A DNA stretch of 64,000 nucleotides from Salinilacustrithrix sp003476595 (GTDB lineage: Bacteria > Actinomycetota > Acidimicrobiia > Acidimicrobiales > Salinilacustritrichaceae): positions 41,719-105,718 of the forward strand of contig CAXAUZ010000016.1 in NCBI GenBank assembly GCA_963972525.1, given 5' to 3'. Each line of letters begins with the position of its first letter. Within the stretch, counting starts at the first letter, position 1. Both the position numbers and the translations under genes were made by a program. Shown piece after piece: positions 24,296-34,506 of the stretch. The notes under the pieces were generated by a model, which did no database searches, was not told the origin of the DNA, and worked only from the letters and a program-made list of their open reading frames with translations.

Positions 24296-24802
24296 TCAGC
24301 GGGCGAGGCCGTCGTCGCCCGGTTCGGGTTGGCGGCGGTAGGTGCCGGAGCGCCCACCCGTCTTCTCCCACAGCGTCAGCTCGCTGATCACCATGGCCCG
24401 ATCTGCGCTCTTGCACATGTCGTAGATGGTGAGGCAGGCGATGGAACAGGCGGTCATCGCCTCCATCTCCACGCCGGTCCGGTCGATCGTGTCGACCTGG
24501 GCCTCGACCTCGATGAAGTCGTCCTCGATGCGGAAGTTCACCAGCACCGAGCCGACCAGCAGCGGGTGGCAGAGCGGGATGAGGTCCGGCGTGCGCTTCG
24601 CCGCCTGGATGCCGGCGACCCGGGCCACCGCCAGCACGTCGCCCTTGGAGATGGCCCCGCGGGCGACCAGCGACGCGGTCTCGGGCTGCATGGACACCCG
24701 GCCCCGGGCGATGGCCCGACGGTGCGTCGGATCCTTGGGGGTGACGTCGACCATCCGGGCACGGCCCAGAGGATCCAGGTGGGTCAGTCCTCGCTCCGAC
24801 AT
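24296..24802 (-). CDS. moaC: Cyclic pyranopterin monophosphate synthase
   Basis: Second step of molybdenum cofactor synthesis, acting on the product of MoaA. 168 residues. The family signatures RMVDVTPKDPTHRRAIARG, KGDVLAVARVAGIQAAKRT, LIPLCHPLLV, the DRTGVEMEAMTA block and TIYDMCKSADRAM, with the catalytic Lys and Asp region, are complete. moaA lies 1.7 kb away on the same strand, beyond a TetR/oxidoreductase divergon. Both supply the cofactor for the molybdoenzyme at 28-33 kb. Confidence 0.96.
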   Translation of the reverse strand: MSERGLTHLDPLGRARMVDVTPKDPTHRRAIARGRVSMQPETASLVARGAISKGDVLAVARVAGIQAAKRTPDLIPLCHPLLVGSVLVNFRIEDDFIEVEAQVDTIDRTGVEMEAMTACSIACLTIYDMCKSADRAMVISELTLWEKTGGRSGTYRRQPEPGDDGLAR

Positions 24803-24835
24803 CGGCCGGAGTGTAGGGGACGCCTGTGGCCGCCC

Positions 24836-25441
24836 TCAGGAGCCATGGATGAAGACGGCGTCGAGCATGCCGTCCAGCGATTCGATCGCCAGCTCGGCCC
24901 GCGCCCCCGGATCCTCGTCGGCCGCGATCGCGACGGCCGTCTCGGTGACCGCACCGAGCAGCAGATCGGCGAGCACGTCGGGCTCCGCTCCTGGACGCAG
25001 CCGACCCGACGCCCGTGCAGCGGTGAGTGCCGCCAGGACCAGGAGGCGGAAGCTCCCGCCATCGCACTCCCGCCACCGACGCCAGCCGAGCACGGCCGGG
25101 GCCATGACGACGGTGATGCGAGCGGCGACGAGGTCGGTCGCCAGTGCCCGCAGGTAGGTGGCGAGGCCGGTACGAAGCGCCGCCTCGGGCTCGAGGCCTG
25201 CGGTGGCCGCTTCGACGGCAGCGACCAACGAACGGTGCTCAGCGAGGAAGACCGTCTCGAACAGCTCGTCCTTCGATGCGAAGTGGTAGTAGACGCTGCC
25301 CTTCGTTCGGCCGGCCCGCAGCGCCACCTCGTCGATCGTCACGGCTGCGGCATCGCCAGCGCCGAACAGCTCGCGAGCTGCCCCGAGGACCTCCTTCAGA
25401 GAGCGCCGCGACCGGGCCTGCGGTCTCCGGGTCGATGCCAT
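24836..25441 (-). CDS. TetR family transcriptional regulator
   Basis: 201 residues. The N-terminal helix-turn-helix (VTIDEVALRAGRTKGSVYYHF, shown in part; about residues 34-55) is typical TetR with FASKDELFETVF after it; the C-terminal ligand domain is alpha-helical. The ATG at 25441 was chosen because it leaves a short intergenic region and gives a normal N-terminal arm. It is divergent from a quinone oxidoreductase gene, and a perfect 16-bp palindrome lies between them, so it very likely represses that gene. moaC follows 33 bp downstream on the same strand. Confidence 0.9.
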   Translation of the reverse strand: MASTRRPQARSRRSLKEVLGAARELFGAGDAAAVTIDEVALRAGRTKGSVYYHFASKDELFETVFLAEHRSLVAAVEAATAGLEPEAALRTGLATYLRALATDLVAARITVVMAPAVLGWRRWRECDGGSFRLLVLAALTAARASGRLRPGAEPDVLADLLLGAVTETAVAIAADEDPGARAELAIESLDGMLDAVFIHGS

Positions 25442-25493
25442 CGACGGCGAGCGTACGCCGGGCCGGGCGACGCCGATCCCCTCTTTTCGAACT

Positions 25494-25509
25494 TGGAGTA
25501 CGTACTCCA
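25494..25509. promoter_or_regulatory. Palindromic operator for the TetR regulator
   Basis: TGGAGTACGTACTCCA is a perfect 16-bp palindrome in the 82-bp space between the TetR gene and the oxidoreductase gene. It lies immediately upstream of the oxidoreductase's probable -10 element. Known TetR operators are palindromes of this size in this position; binding by this TetR is inference. Confidence 0.7.
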
Positions 25510-25511
25510 GG

Positions 25512-25517
25512 TATGTT
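25512..25517 (+). promoter_or_regulatory. Probable -10 element giving a leaderless oxidoreductase mRNA
   Basis: TATGTT lies six bases before the ATG at 25524, so transcription would begin at or next to the start codon. No Shine-Dalgarno sequence is seen. No good -35 element; the operator overlaps that region. Confidence 0.5.
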
Positions 25518-25523
25518 CCGAGC

Positions 25524-26525
25524 ATGCGAGCAGTCACCTTCGACCGGTTCGGCGACCCCGACGTCCTCCACGTCAGCCAGATCCCGGGGCCTCCCCCACC
25601 CCGGCCGGGCCAGGTCCTGGTCGAGGTCGGCGCCGCAGGGGTGAACCCGCTCGACGCCGCCCTGCGCGCCGGTCGGCTCGCGCCGCTCCTGGGCCGGCAC
25701 TTCCCCATGGTCCCCGGCAACGACGCGGCCGGCACCGTGCTCGCCGTGGGTGACGGGGTGTCGGGCATCGAGGTCGGCCAGCGCGTCCACGGCTTGTTCG
25801 ACGCCGCCGCGAGACCGGCGCGCCACGGCTTCGCGACGCCCGGGACCTACGCGCAGCTCGCACTCACGCGGGCGTCGGCACTGGCGACCGTGCCCGACCG
25901 GATGGAGGTCGTCACCGCGGCGGCGATCCCGGTCGCCGGGCTCACCGCCTACCAGGTGCTGGTGCGCAAGGCGCGGGTCGAGCCCGGCTCATCGGTGCTG
26001 GTGATCGGGGCGTCGGGCGGCGTCGGGACCTTCGCCACCCAGATCGCCGCCGCGCTCGGCGCCGACGTGACCGGGGTCGCCGGCGGGCACCGGACCGAGC
26101 GGGTCCGAGCGCTGGGTGCACGGCGCGTGATCGACCACCACGACACCGACGTCGCCGGGCTGACCGAACGGTTCGACCTGGTCTACGACGTCTCGGGGCG
26201 CTTCTCCCACCGGCAGCTGCGCCGCCTCGTCGCCCCCGGCGGGCTCGCCGTCGCGAACCTCGGCCCGTCCGTCGCTGCCTTCTCGCCGGCGCTCCGGCAT
26301 CCCGAGCGCCGGTTCGGTCGCCACGGGTTCGCATGGGTGTCGCCGGACGGTCGGGACCTGGCGGCGCTCGACCGGATGGTGGAGACCGGGGACGTCACCC
26401 CGTGCATCGACGACGTCCTCCCCCTCGAGGAAGCCCCGGCCGCACACCGGCGCGTCGAGGCCGGCGGCACGTTCGGGAAGCTCGTGCTCGCGATGGACGG
26501 GTCCCGCTCAGCCGCCGATCTGTGA
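25524..26525 (+). CDS. NADPH:quinone oxidoreductase-like zinc-less MDR protein
   Basis: 333-residue medium-chain reductase lacking the zinc cysteines, as in quinone oxidoreductases (QOR). The N-terminus MRAVTFDRFGDPDVLHV, the VNPLDAALRAG and PMVPGNDAAGTV motifs and the cofactor loop VIGASGGVGTFATQ (about 155-168, AxxGGVG NADPH type) are typical. It is controlled by the divergent TetR. Likely role: reduction of a reactive quinone or enone; inference from family. Its 3' end overlaps the convergent moaA by 18 bp. Confidence 0.88.
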   Translation: MRAVTFDRFGDPDVLHVSQIPGPPPPRPGQVLVEVGAAGVNPLDAALRAGRLAPLLGRHFPMVPGNDAAGTVLAVGDGVSGIEVGQRVHGLFDAAARPARHGFATPGTYAQLALTRASALATVPDRMEVVTAAAIPVAGLTAYQVLVRKARVEPGSSVLVIGASGGVGTFATQIAAALGADVTGVAGGHRTERVRALGARRVIDHHDTDVAGLTERFDLVYDVSGRFSHRQLRRLVAPGGLAVANLGPSVAAFSPALRHPERRFGRHGFAWVSPDGRDLAALDRMVETGDVTPCIDDVLPLEEAPAAHRRVEAGGTFGKLVLAMDGSRSAADL

Positions 26526-27533
26526 CATCGACTTGCGGGGCCGGATGAACTGGACGTTGCCGATGGCGTGCCCGGCCCACTTGGCGCCGACCGCCCGCTG
26601 CATGACGGCGGCGAGGTCGTCGTCGGTGCCGCCCTCGCGCAGCGGCGCGCGCAGGTCGAACTCGTCGAGGGCGAACAGGCAGTTGCGCAGCTGGCCCTCG
26701 GCGGTGAGGCGCACCCGGTCGCAGGACTCACAGAACGGGCGGGTGACCGTCGGGATCACGCCGACCACGTCGCCGGCGGACGCGCCGGCCCGGCCGGCGG
26801 GGCGGTCGAGGTAGCGCCACTGTTCGGCCGGCTCGTGGCCCCGCACCACCGGCTCCATCGGGAAGACCTCGGCGATGCGTCGCACGATCTCGGCCTGGGG
26901 CACCACCTGGGCGTGCTCCCAGCCGCCGTCGGCGTCGAGGGGCATGAACTCGATGAAGCGGACCGTGACGTCGTTGTCGCGGCCGAAGCGGGCGAAGTCC
27001 ACGACCTCGTCGTCGTTCACCCCGCCGACCAGCACCACGTTGACCTTCACCGGGTCGAGCCCGGCTTCCTTGGCCGCTTCGATGCCGTCGAGGACGCGGT
27101 CCAGCTCGTCCCGGCGGGTGAGCTCGAGGAACCGGTCCCGACGCAGGGAGTCGAGGCTGACGTTGATGCGGCGGAGGCCGGCGTCGGCGAGGGCCTGGGC
27201 CTGGCTCCGCAGGGTCGACCCGTTCGTGGTCATGGCCAGCTCCACGCCGAGGGCGGCGAGCTTCGCGACCAGGACCGGCAGGTGGGCCCGGACCGTGGGC
27301 TCGCCGCCGGTCAGGCGGATGCTGTCGACGCCGTAGCGCTCGACGAAGACCCGGGCGATGCGGGTGATCTCCTCGAAGGTGAGGATCTCCTCCCGGGCCA
27401 TCCACTGCATGCCCTCCTCCGGCATGCAGTAGGTGCACCGGAAGTTGCAGCGGTCGGTGACCGAGATGCGCAGGTCGCGGTGGACGCGCCCGAAGCCGTC
27501 GACGAGCTGCTCGGGCGTGGTGGGACCGGTCAT
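26508..27533 (-). CDS. moaA: GTP 3',8-cyclase (radical SAM)
   Basis: First step of molybdenum cofactor synthesis. 341 residues from ATG 27533; a GTG at 27545 would add four. The N-terminal radical SAM motif CNFRCTYC binds the SAM 4Fe-4S cluster, LTGGEPTVR follows, and the C-terminal cluster cysteines in FCESCDRVRLTAEGQLRNCLF (shown in part) are intact. The C-terminus ends in SQIGG, matching the conserved GG-type tail needed for activity. It pairs with moaC nearby and serves the CODH-like molybdoenzyme next door. Confidence 0.96.
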   Translation of the reverse strand: MTGPTTPEQLVDGFGRVHRDLRISVTDRCNFRCTYCMPEEGMQWMAREEILTFEEITRIARVFVERYGVDSIRLTGGEPTVRAHLPVLVAKLAALGVELAMTTNGSTLRSQAQALADAGLRRINVSLDSLRRDRFLELTRRDELDRVLDGIEAAKEAGLDPVKVNVVLVGGVNDDEVVDFARFGRDNDVTVRFIEFMPLDADGGWEHAQVVPQAEIVRRIAEVFPMEPVVRGHEPAEQWRYLDRPAGRAGASAGDVVGVIPTVTRPFCESCDRVRLTAEGQLRNCLFALDEFDLRAPLREGGTDDDLAAVMQRAVGAKWAGHAIGNVQFIRPRKSMSQIGG

Positions 27534-27579
27534 CAGGCGACCCACGGTACCGGTGGACCGGCCCGCCCGCTCGGGCCGG

Positions 27580-28353
27580 TCAGACCCGGGAGATGTGGCC
27601 GGTGACGTCGTCCTCGAACGTCCAGGCCGTCTCGCCCATGACGAGGCGGTGCCGGGATCCGGGGGCGTCGAGGTCCTCGGACTCGTAGGCGGCGTCGCCG
27701 TGCCAGAGGGCGACGAGCGTGCCGTCGGTGCCGCCCAGGATCTTGGTGACGTAGCGGAACGACTCGCGACCGCGAGCGGCGGCGAGCGCGGCGTCCACGG
27801 TCTGGTGAGCGGCGAGGTCGTGCAGGGTCACCACCGTCGGCGGGACCAGCTGGATCTCCCCCGCGTCGCGGCGGGCCAGCATCTCGGCGGGCCGGACCCA
27901 CTCGTCCTCGTGGATCTCGCCCATGTCGATGGTGACGACGCCGTCCTCCCCCACCGGGGCCCGGCAGACGAAGAACCAGGTGGCGAAGCGCTTGGTCGAG
28001 TTCATCGCCACCGCGTCCGGCGGGGTCCAGTGCGAGAACAGCACCATCTGGTCGGGCTGGACCAGCAGGTCGGCCTCCTCGAGCGCCTCGCGCGCCGCGG
28101 CGGTACGGGCTGCCTCCAGCTCCTGCCCGGCCGGGGCGGGCCCGTCGGGCCCGTCGGGGTCGTCGGAGCTCGGCCAGTCCTCCGGGTCGATGCGGCCACC
28201 CGGGAACACCCACATCCCGCCGAAGGCGAGCTTGGAGTTCTTCCGCAGCATCAGCACCTCGAGCGCGGTGGTGCCGTCGGGCTGGCGGGCGTCGCGCAGG
28301 GGGATGACCGTCGCGGCGGGGATGAGCTCGCCCTCGGTGGGCAGGAACGTCAT
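27580..28353 (-). CDS. NUDIX hydrolase with interrupted Nudix box (NUDT19-like)
   Basis: 257 residues. The Nudix glycines appear in GGMWVFPGGRIDPED and the catalytic helix in AAREALEEADLL, but about 25 Pro/Asp/Gly-rich residues lie between the two halves. This split layout is that of the NUDT19/RP2p group, whose mammalian member hydrolyses CoA esters. The C-terminal half has the FFVCRAP, DEWVRPAEMLARRDAGEI and VPPTVVTLHDL segments typical of the group. It is 10 bp downstream of the cox medium subunit gene, so it is probably the last gene of that operon. Confidence 0.85.
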   Translation of the reverse strand: MTFLPTEGELIPAATVIPLRDARQPDGTTALEVLMLRKNSKLAFGGMWVFPGGRIDPEDWPSSDDPDGPDGPAPAGQELEAARTAAAREALEEADLLVQPDQMVLFSHWTPPDAVAMNSTKRFATWFFVCRAPVGEDGVVTIDMGEIHEDEWVRPAEMLARRDAGEIQLVPPTVVTLHDLAAHQTVDAALAAARGRESFRYVTKILGGTDGTLVALWHGDAAYESEDLDAPGSRHRLVMGETAWTFEDDVTGHISRV

Positions 28354-28363
28354 GGGGTGCCGG

Positions 28364-29187
28364 TCAGCTGCTGGCCTCGGCCAGCGCCCGTCCCGTGAGC
28401 ACGCGGGCCAGGTGACGGCGGAACTCGACCGAGGCGTTCAGGTCGGCGGCGGGTTCGGTGCCCTCGTCGGCCACAGCGGCCGCGTCCTCCACCGACGCAC
28501 CCGAAGCGATGGCGGCCTCGCTGGCCGCGGCGTGGACCGGGCGGCTGTCCATGTTCACCAGGCCGATGCCGACCTGGTCGTCGCCGCGGCGCACGCACGC
28601 GACGCCGACGATGGCCCAGTCCTGGGCGCGGCGGTTGAACTTCTGGAACGACCAGCCGGCGCCGGTCGCCTTCGGGACCCGGATCTCGGTGAGCAGCTCG
28701 GCCTCGCCGACCGCGGTCTCGAGGAAGCCCTGGAAGAAGTCGTCGGCCGGGACCTCGCGGGTGCCGTCCGCGCCCTGGACGACCAGCGTCGCGCCGAGGG
28801 CGAGGAGGACGGCGGGCAGGTCGGAGGCCGGGTCGCCGTGGGCGAGCGAACCGCCGATGGTGCCCCGGTGGCGGACCTGGGGGTCGCCGACGTGGGAGGT
28901 GGCGTGGGCGAGGATCGGCACGTCGCGCCGGAGGACGTCGCTGATCTCGACGTCGCGGTGCCGGGTGAGCGCACCGATCGCCACGTGGTCGCCCTCGTCG
29001 CGGATGTACTTGAGGTCGTCGACCCGGCCGACGTCGACGAGCACCGACGGGGTGGCCAGGCGCAGCTTCATGAGCGGGACGAGCGAGTGCCCGCCGGCGA
29101 GGACCTTGGCCTCGTCGCCGTGCTCGGCCAGCAGCGAGATGGCCTCGTCGGCCGATCCGGCCCGGACGTAGTCGAACGCCGCGGGGA

Positions 29188-29191
<4 letters not shown>
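28364..29191 (-). CDS. FAD-binding medium subunit of a CO-dehydrogenase-type molybdoenzyme (CoxM-like)
   Basis: 275 residues, the FAD subunit of the xanthine-oxidase superfamily. The AGGHSLVPLMKLRLA segment and the VGDPQVRHRGTIGGSLAHGDPASDL segment (shown in part) are the two FAD diphosphate-binding motifs. The GTG start at 29191 overlaps the stop of the small-subunit gene (GTGA), implying coupled translation. It transfers electrons from the small subunit's clusters to the quinone or other acceptor side. It lies in the gene order small then medium, with the large subunit upstream. Confidence 0.92.
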
Positions 29192-29679
<488 letters not shown>

Positions 29680-29844
29680 CCCGTCACCCCCCTTTCCCTG
29701 AAGACCCGGCGCCTGTCGTGGCGACCTGGTCGACTTCCTAGCGCATCGAGGATGGAGGACGCGGACGGGGTGGTGGCACTACGCTGCCAGCAGCTGCCAT
29801 CGCATGTCCCGGTGGCCGCGATCCGAGGGAGCGAGGGGTTCGGG

Positions 29845-30354
29845 ATGGGTTGGTTCCGGAGCACGCGAGGAGGCGGGGACGAGCCCTCGGCGTCGTTCGA
29901 GGAGCGCTTGGCCCAGATCAGCCCGGGCGTCCCGGGGCGCTGTCCGGCCTGCGACGGCCTCGGCTACATCGACAGCATCGACATCGGCCACCGCTACCAG
30001 ATCCAGCACTGCAAGGACTGCCTGCACCGCTGGGAGTACCTCTTCGATCCCGACGGCACCGTCGTGGGCCTCACCGAGCTCGACGACGCCGGCCGCCCCG
30101 TGGCCCGCTCCCGGGTCCGGGCCCAGCGCGCCGCACCCACCGCGGCCGACGAGGTCGACGACGTCGACGAGGTCGACGACGAGCCGGACGTGATCCTCGA
30201 CCTGCGCGACGGCGCCCCGGCTGCACCGGACGACGCCGATGCCTCTGCGCCCGACGCTGACGACGCCGAGGACGACGCCGGGGTCACCGCTGAGGCCGCC
30301 GAGCCCGGGCAGCTCAGCCCGGCGGAGTGGCTCCGCCGCTCCGTGCAGCGCTGA
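29845..30354 (+). CDS. Zinc-ribbon protein with acidic C-terminal tail
   Basis: 169 residues, not a family I can name. C33, C36, C56 and C59 form a CxxC-x19-CxxC zinc ribbon (RCPACDGLGYID ... HCKDCLHRW). Residues about 105-165 are a low-complexity Asp/Ala/Val region (DEVDDVDEVDDEPD). A short basic N-terminus precedes. The ATG at 29845 follows a GAGGGG tract. It lies on the strand opposite to the cox genes, between the large and small subunit genes, 10 bp from the large-subunit stop. Role unknown; it might be unrelated to the enzyme. Confidence 0.65.
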   Translation: MGWFRSTRGGGDEPSASFEERLAQISPGVPGRCPACDGLGYIDSIDIGHRYQIQHCKDCLHRWEYLFDPDGTVVGLTELDDAGRPVARSRVRAQRAAPTAADEVDDVDEVDDEPDVILDLRDGAPAAPDDADASAPDADDAEDDAGVTAEAAEPGQLSPAEWLRRSVQR

Positions 30355-30363
30355 GCTGCGAGG

Positions 30364-32634
30364 TCAGCTCCGGGCCGCAGCGATCGCGTCCCACACCCGC
30401 TCGGGCGTGCACGGCATGTCCACGTGGCGGACGCCGAGCGGGGACAGCGCGTCGCAGACGGCGGACTGCACGGCCGGGGTCGACCCGATCGTGCCCGACT
30501 CGCCGATGCCCTTCGCGCCGAGCGGGTTGAGCGGCGTCGCCGTCTCCATGCTGACCAGCTCGAAGCTCGGCAGCTCGGCCGCCGAGATCATCGTGTAGTC
30601 GGCGAGGTTGGCGGTCTGGGGGTTGCCGTCCTCGTCGTAGCGGACCCACTCGTAGAGCGCCTGGGCCACGCCCTGGGCGATGCCGCCGTGGCGCTGGCCC
30701 TCGACGAGCATCGGGTTGAGGATCGTGCCGGCGTCGTCGCAGGTGATCATGCGCTGCAGGCGGACCAGACCCGTCTCGGTGTCGACCTCGACCACTGCGA
30801 CGTGGGCGCCGAAGGGGAACGTGGGGCTGTCGGCCTTGAAGTCCGTCTCGGCCTCGAGGCCGCCCTCGCCCGCTGCGCTGGCCACGTCGGCCCAGGACCG
30901 CGACACCGCCGGCGTGCCCTGCACGTGGAAGGCGCCGCCGGCGCGGTCGAGCTCGATGTCGGCCGGATCGGCCTCGAGCAGGTCGGCTGCGATCTCCCGC
31001 GCCTTGTCGAGCACCTGCCCGGAGGCCTGGAAGATCGCCGAGCCGCCGAGCTGGAGGGACCGGGACCCGAACGTGCCCACCCCGCGGGCGACCTCGTCGG
31101 TGTCGCCGTGCTTGATCGTGACCTGCTCCATCGGGATGCCGAGGGTGTCGGTGACGAGCATGGCGAAGCTGGTGTCGTGGCCCTGGCCGTGGGCGCTGGA
31201 GCCGGTGTACGCGGTGGCCGACCCGTCGGGGTGGACCACGACGCGGCCGAACTCCTCCCCCGCCTGCGGGCCGGCGGTGACCTCGACGTACACGGAGACG
31301 CCGATGCCGAGCTGCACCGGGTCGCCGGCGTCGCGCCGGCGGGACTGCTCGGCCCGCAGCTCGGTGTAGCCGGCGGCCTCGAGGGCGAGGTCGAGGCTGC
31401 GCTCGTAGTCGCCGACGTCGTAGACCGCGTCGGTGGGGGTCGTGCGGGGGAAGTCGTCGGAGGCGATGAGGTTGCGCCGGCGGACCTCGGCGGGGTCCAT
31501 GCCGAGCTCGGCGGCGTAGAGGTCCATGGCCCGCTCGATGGCCGCAGTGGCCTCCGGCCGGCCGGCGCCGCGGTAGGCCACGATGGGCGTGGTGTTCGTG
31601 AGCACCGAGCGAGCGTTGAACTGCACGTTCGGGATGTCGTAGACGCCGCTCGCCATCACCCGGGTCATGAACGGGAGGAACGCGCCGAGGGCGGCGTAGG
31701 CGCCGGCGTCCTGGGTGAGGTTGAGGCGGTAGGCCGTGACCTTGCCGTCGCGGGTGCCGCCCAGCTTGATGGACTGCCACTGGCCCCGACCCTGGCCCAT
31801 CGCCACCATGTTCTCCGAGCGCGTCTCGGTCCAGCGGACGGGGCGGCCGACCTGGCGGGACAGCCAGCCGAGCAGCACCTCCTCGGGGTAGGCCCCGATC
31901 TTGGGCCCGAAGCCGCCGCCGACGTCGGGTGCGACGACGCGCACGCCGGCCTCGTCGAGGCCGTAGACGGCCTGGAGCGTGGCCTTGACCCCGTGGGGCG
32001 CCTGGGTGGAGCCGAAGTGGACGAGCCGCTCGCCGTCCCAGGTGGCGGCGGCCGAGCGGACCTCGAGCGGGCAGCCGGCCACGCGCTGGTTGAGGAAGTC
32101 GTGCTCGATGACGACCTCGCAGCCCTCGAAGGCCGCGTCGTCCTCACCGAAGAGGAGCTCGATGGCGGCGTTCGTGCCGGACTCCTCGAACAGCAGGGTG
32201 TCGCCCGAGAGGGCGTCCTCGGGCGTGAGCACGGCGGGGAGGAAGTCGATGTCGGCCCAGACCAGCTCGGCCGCGTCGGCGGCGGCGGTGGGCGTCTCGG
32301 CGACGATGGCGGCGATGGCCTCGCCGACGAAGCGGACCTTGCCCTGGGCCAGCGCGGGCTGGGCGTGCTGGGGGTTGAGCAGCGGCACGGCGAGGGGCAT
32401 CGACGGCAGGTCGCCCAGGTCCTCGCCGGTGAAGACCGCCACCACGCCGGGGGCGTTGCGGGCCTCGTCGACGTCGATGCCGGCGATGGTGCCGTGGGCC
32501 GCCATCGACCGGACGTAGGCCACGTGGAGGGCGCCATCCAGCAGGGGGTCGCGCACATCCGCGACGTAGGTCCCCCCGACGGTGAGGAACTTGGGGTCCT
32601 CGCTGCGCAGGACCCGGTTGCCAAGGATGCTCAT
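30364..32634 (-). CDS. Molybdopterin large subunit of form II CO-dehydrogenase-like enzyme (CoxL-like)
   Basis: 756 residues of the xanthine-oxidase/aldehyde-oxidase large subunit family. The active-site loop reads AYRGAGR (about residue 350), the form II signature; form I CO dehydrogenases have AYxCSFR. Other landmarks: GGGFGPKIGAYPEE near the first Mo-pterin loop, GQGHDTSFAM, and the catalytic Glu in AKGIGESGTIG near residue 700. Form II enzymes are not proven CO oxidisers and some act on aldehydes, purines or related substrates, so the substrate is open. moaA and moaC nearby provide the cofactor. It is first of the L-S-M set on this strand. Confidence 0.92.
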   Translation of the reverse strand: MSILGNRVLRSEDPKFLTVGGTYVADVRDPLLDGALHVAYVRSMAAHGTIAGIDVDEARNAPGVVAVFTGEDLGDLPSMPLAVPLLNPQHAQPALAQGKVRFVGEAIAAIVAETPTAAADAAELVWADIDFLPAVLTPEDALSGDTLLFEESGTNAAIELLFGEDDAAFEGCEVVIEHDFLNQRVAGCPLEVRSAAATWDGERLVHFGSTQAPHGVKATLQAVYGLDEAGVRVVAPDVGGGFGPKIGAYPEEVLLGWLSRQVGRPVRWTETRSENMVAMGQGRGQWQSIKLGGTRDGKVTAYRLNLTQDAGAYAALGAFLPFMTRVMASGVYDIPNVQFNARSVLTNTTPIVAYRGAGRPEATAAIERAMDLYAAELGMDPAEVRRRNLIASDDFPRTTPTDAVYDVGDYERSLDLALEAAGYTELRAEQSRRRDAGDPVQLGIGVSVYVEVTAGPQAGEEFGRVVVHPDGSATAYTGSSAHGQGHDTSFAMLVTDTLGIPMEQVTIKHGDTDEVARGVGTFGSRSLQLGGSAIFQASGQVLDKAREIAADLLEADPADIELDRAGGAFHVQGTPAVSRSWADVASAAGEGGLEAETDFKADSPTFPFGAHVAVVEVDTETGLVRLQRMITCDDAGTILNPMLVEGQRHGGIAQGVAQALYEWVRYDEDGNPQTANLADYTMISAAELPSFELVSMETATPLNPLGAKGIGESGTIGSTPAVQSAVCDALSPLGVRHVDMPCTPERVWDAIAAARS

Positions 32635-32646
32635 CGGTACCCCTCC

Positions 32647-32678
32647 CTGCCCCCGAGCGGGGCAGCACGTCGACGTGC
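32647..32678 (-). terminator. Double hairpin 3' of ftsB
   Basis: CTGCCCC (32647-32653) pairs with GGGGCAG (32659-32665), followed at once by the perfect palindrome GCACGTCGACGTGC (32665-32678). It sits between the ftsB stop and the large-subunit start, both on the minus strand. Confidence 0.6.
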
Positions 32679-32685
32679 GGGGAAC

Positions 32686-33122
32686 CTAGTCGCGGCCGGT
32701 GGCGCCGCCGGGCGGGGCGGAACCCTCGGGGGCCGTCGGCTCCAGGAGGGCCCCGAAGGGCCACAGCGCGGGCAGCTCGACCGGCTGCTCCGGCGCGGGG
32801 AGCACGGCGTAGGCCTCCTCGCCGGGGCGGACCAGGCCGTACTGGGAGCGGGCGATCTCCTCGATCTGGCCGTCGGAGTCCAGCTCGGCGACGCGCTGCT
32901 CGAGCGCGCTCCGCTCGGCCTGGAGCTCTCGCAGCTCGACGCTGGTCTCGGCCAGCGCGGCGCGCTGGTCGAGCCACGTCCGGGTCGGGAACACGTACAC
33001 GGCCAGCGCCGCGATGGTGGCGACCGCGGCGGTGGCGAGCAGGAGCGGCCGGATCCACCGCCCGATGCCGGACGGGAGGTGCGGGCGCCGGAGCCCGGCG
33101 CGGGACGCTGGGGTGGAAGCGG

Positions 33123-33126
<4 letters not shown>
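32686..33126 (-). CDS. ftsB: FtsB/DivIC-type septum formation initiator protein
   Basis: 146 residues. A short basic N-terminus, one transmembrane helix (about 25-46), then a heptad-rich coiled coil (LAETSVELRELQAERSALEQ region, about 52-76) and the family motif ARSQYGLVRPGEEAYAVLP. This is the DivIC/FtsB fold, a bitopic divisome component linking FtsL and FtsQ. The Pro-rich C-terminal tail is extra. The GTG at 33126 overlaps the enolase stop (GTGA). Placement directly after eno matches the mycobacterial gene order. Confidence 0.9.
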
Positions 33127-34412
<1,286 letters not shown>

Positions 34413-34464
34413 GTGCTCTCTCGCCGGTCGGGTGCGCGTGTTGGACCTGTTGCTGGTGTGGGGA

Positions 34465-34492
34465 ACGTTACCGCTGGGGAAATGGACTCGAA
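34465..34492 (-). promoter_or_regulatory. Candidate eno promoter
   Basis: On the minus strand TTCGAG (34487-34492) and TAACGT (34465-34470) are separated by 16 bases, about 50 bp upstream of the enolase ATG, in the 94-bp divergent intergenic region. Confidence 0.35.
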
Positions 34493-34506
34493 GGGATCAC
34501 GACCGG

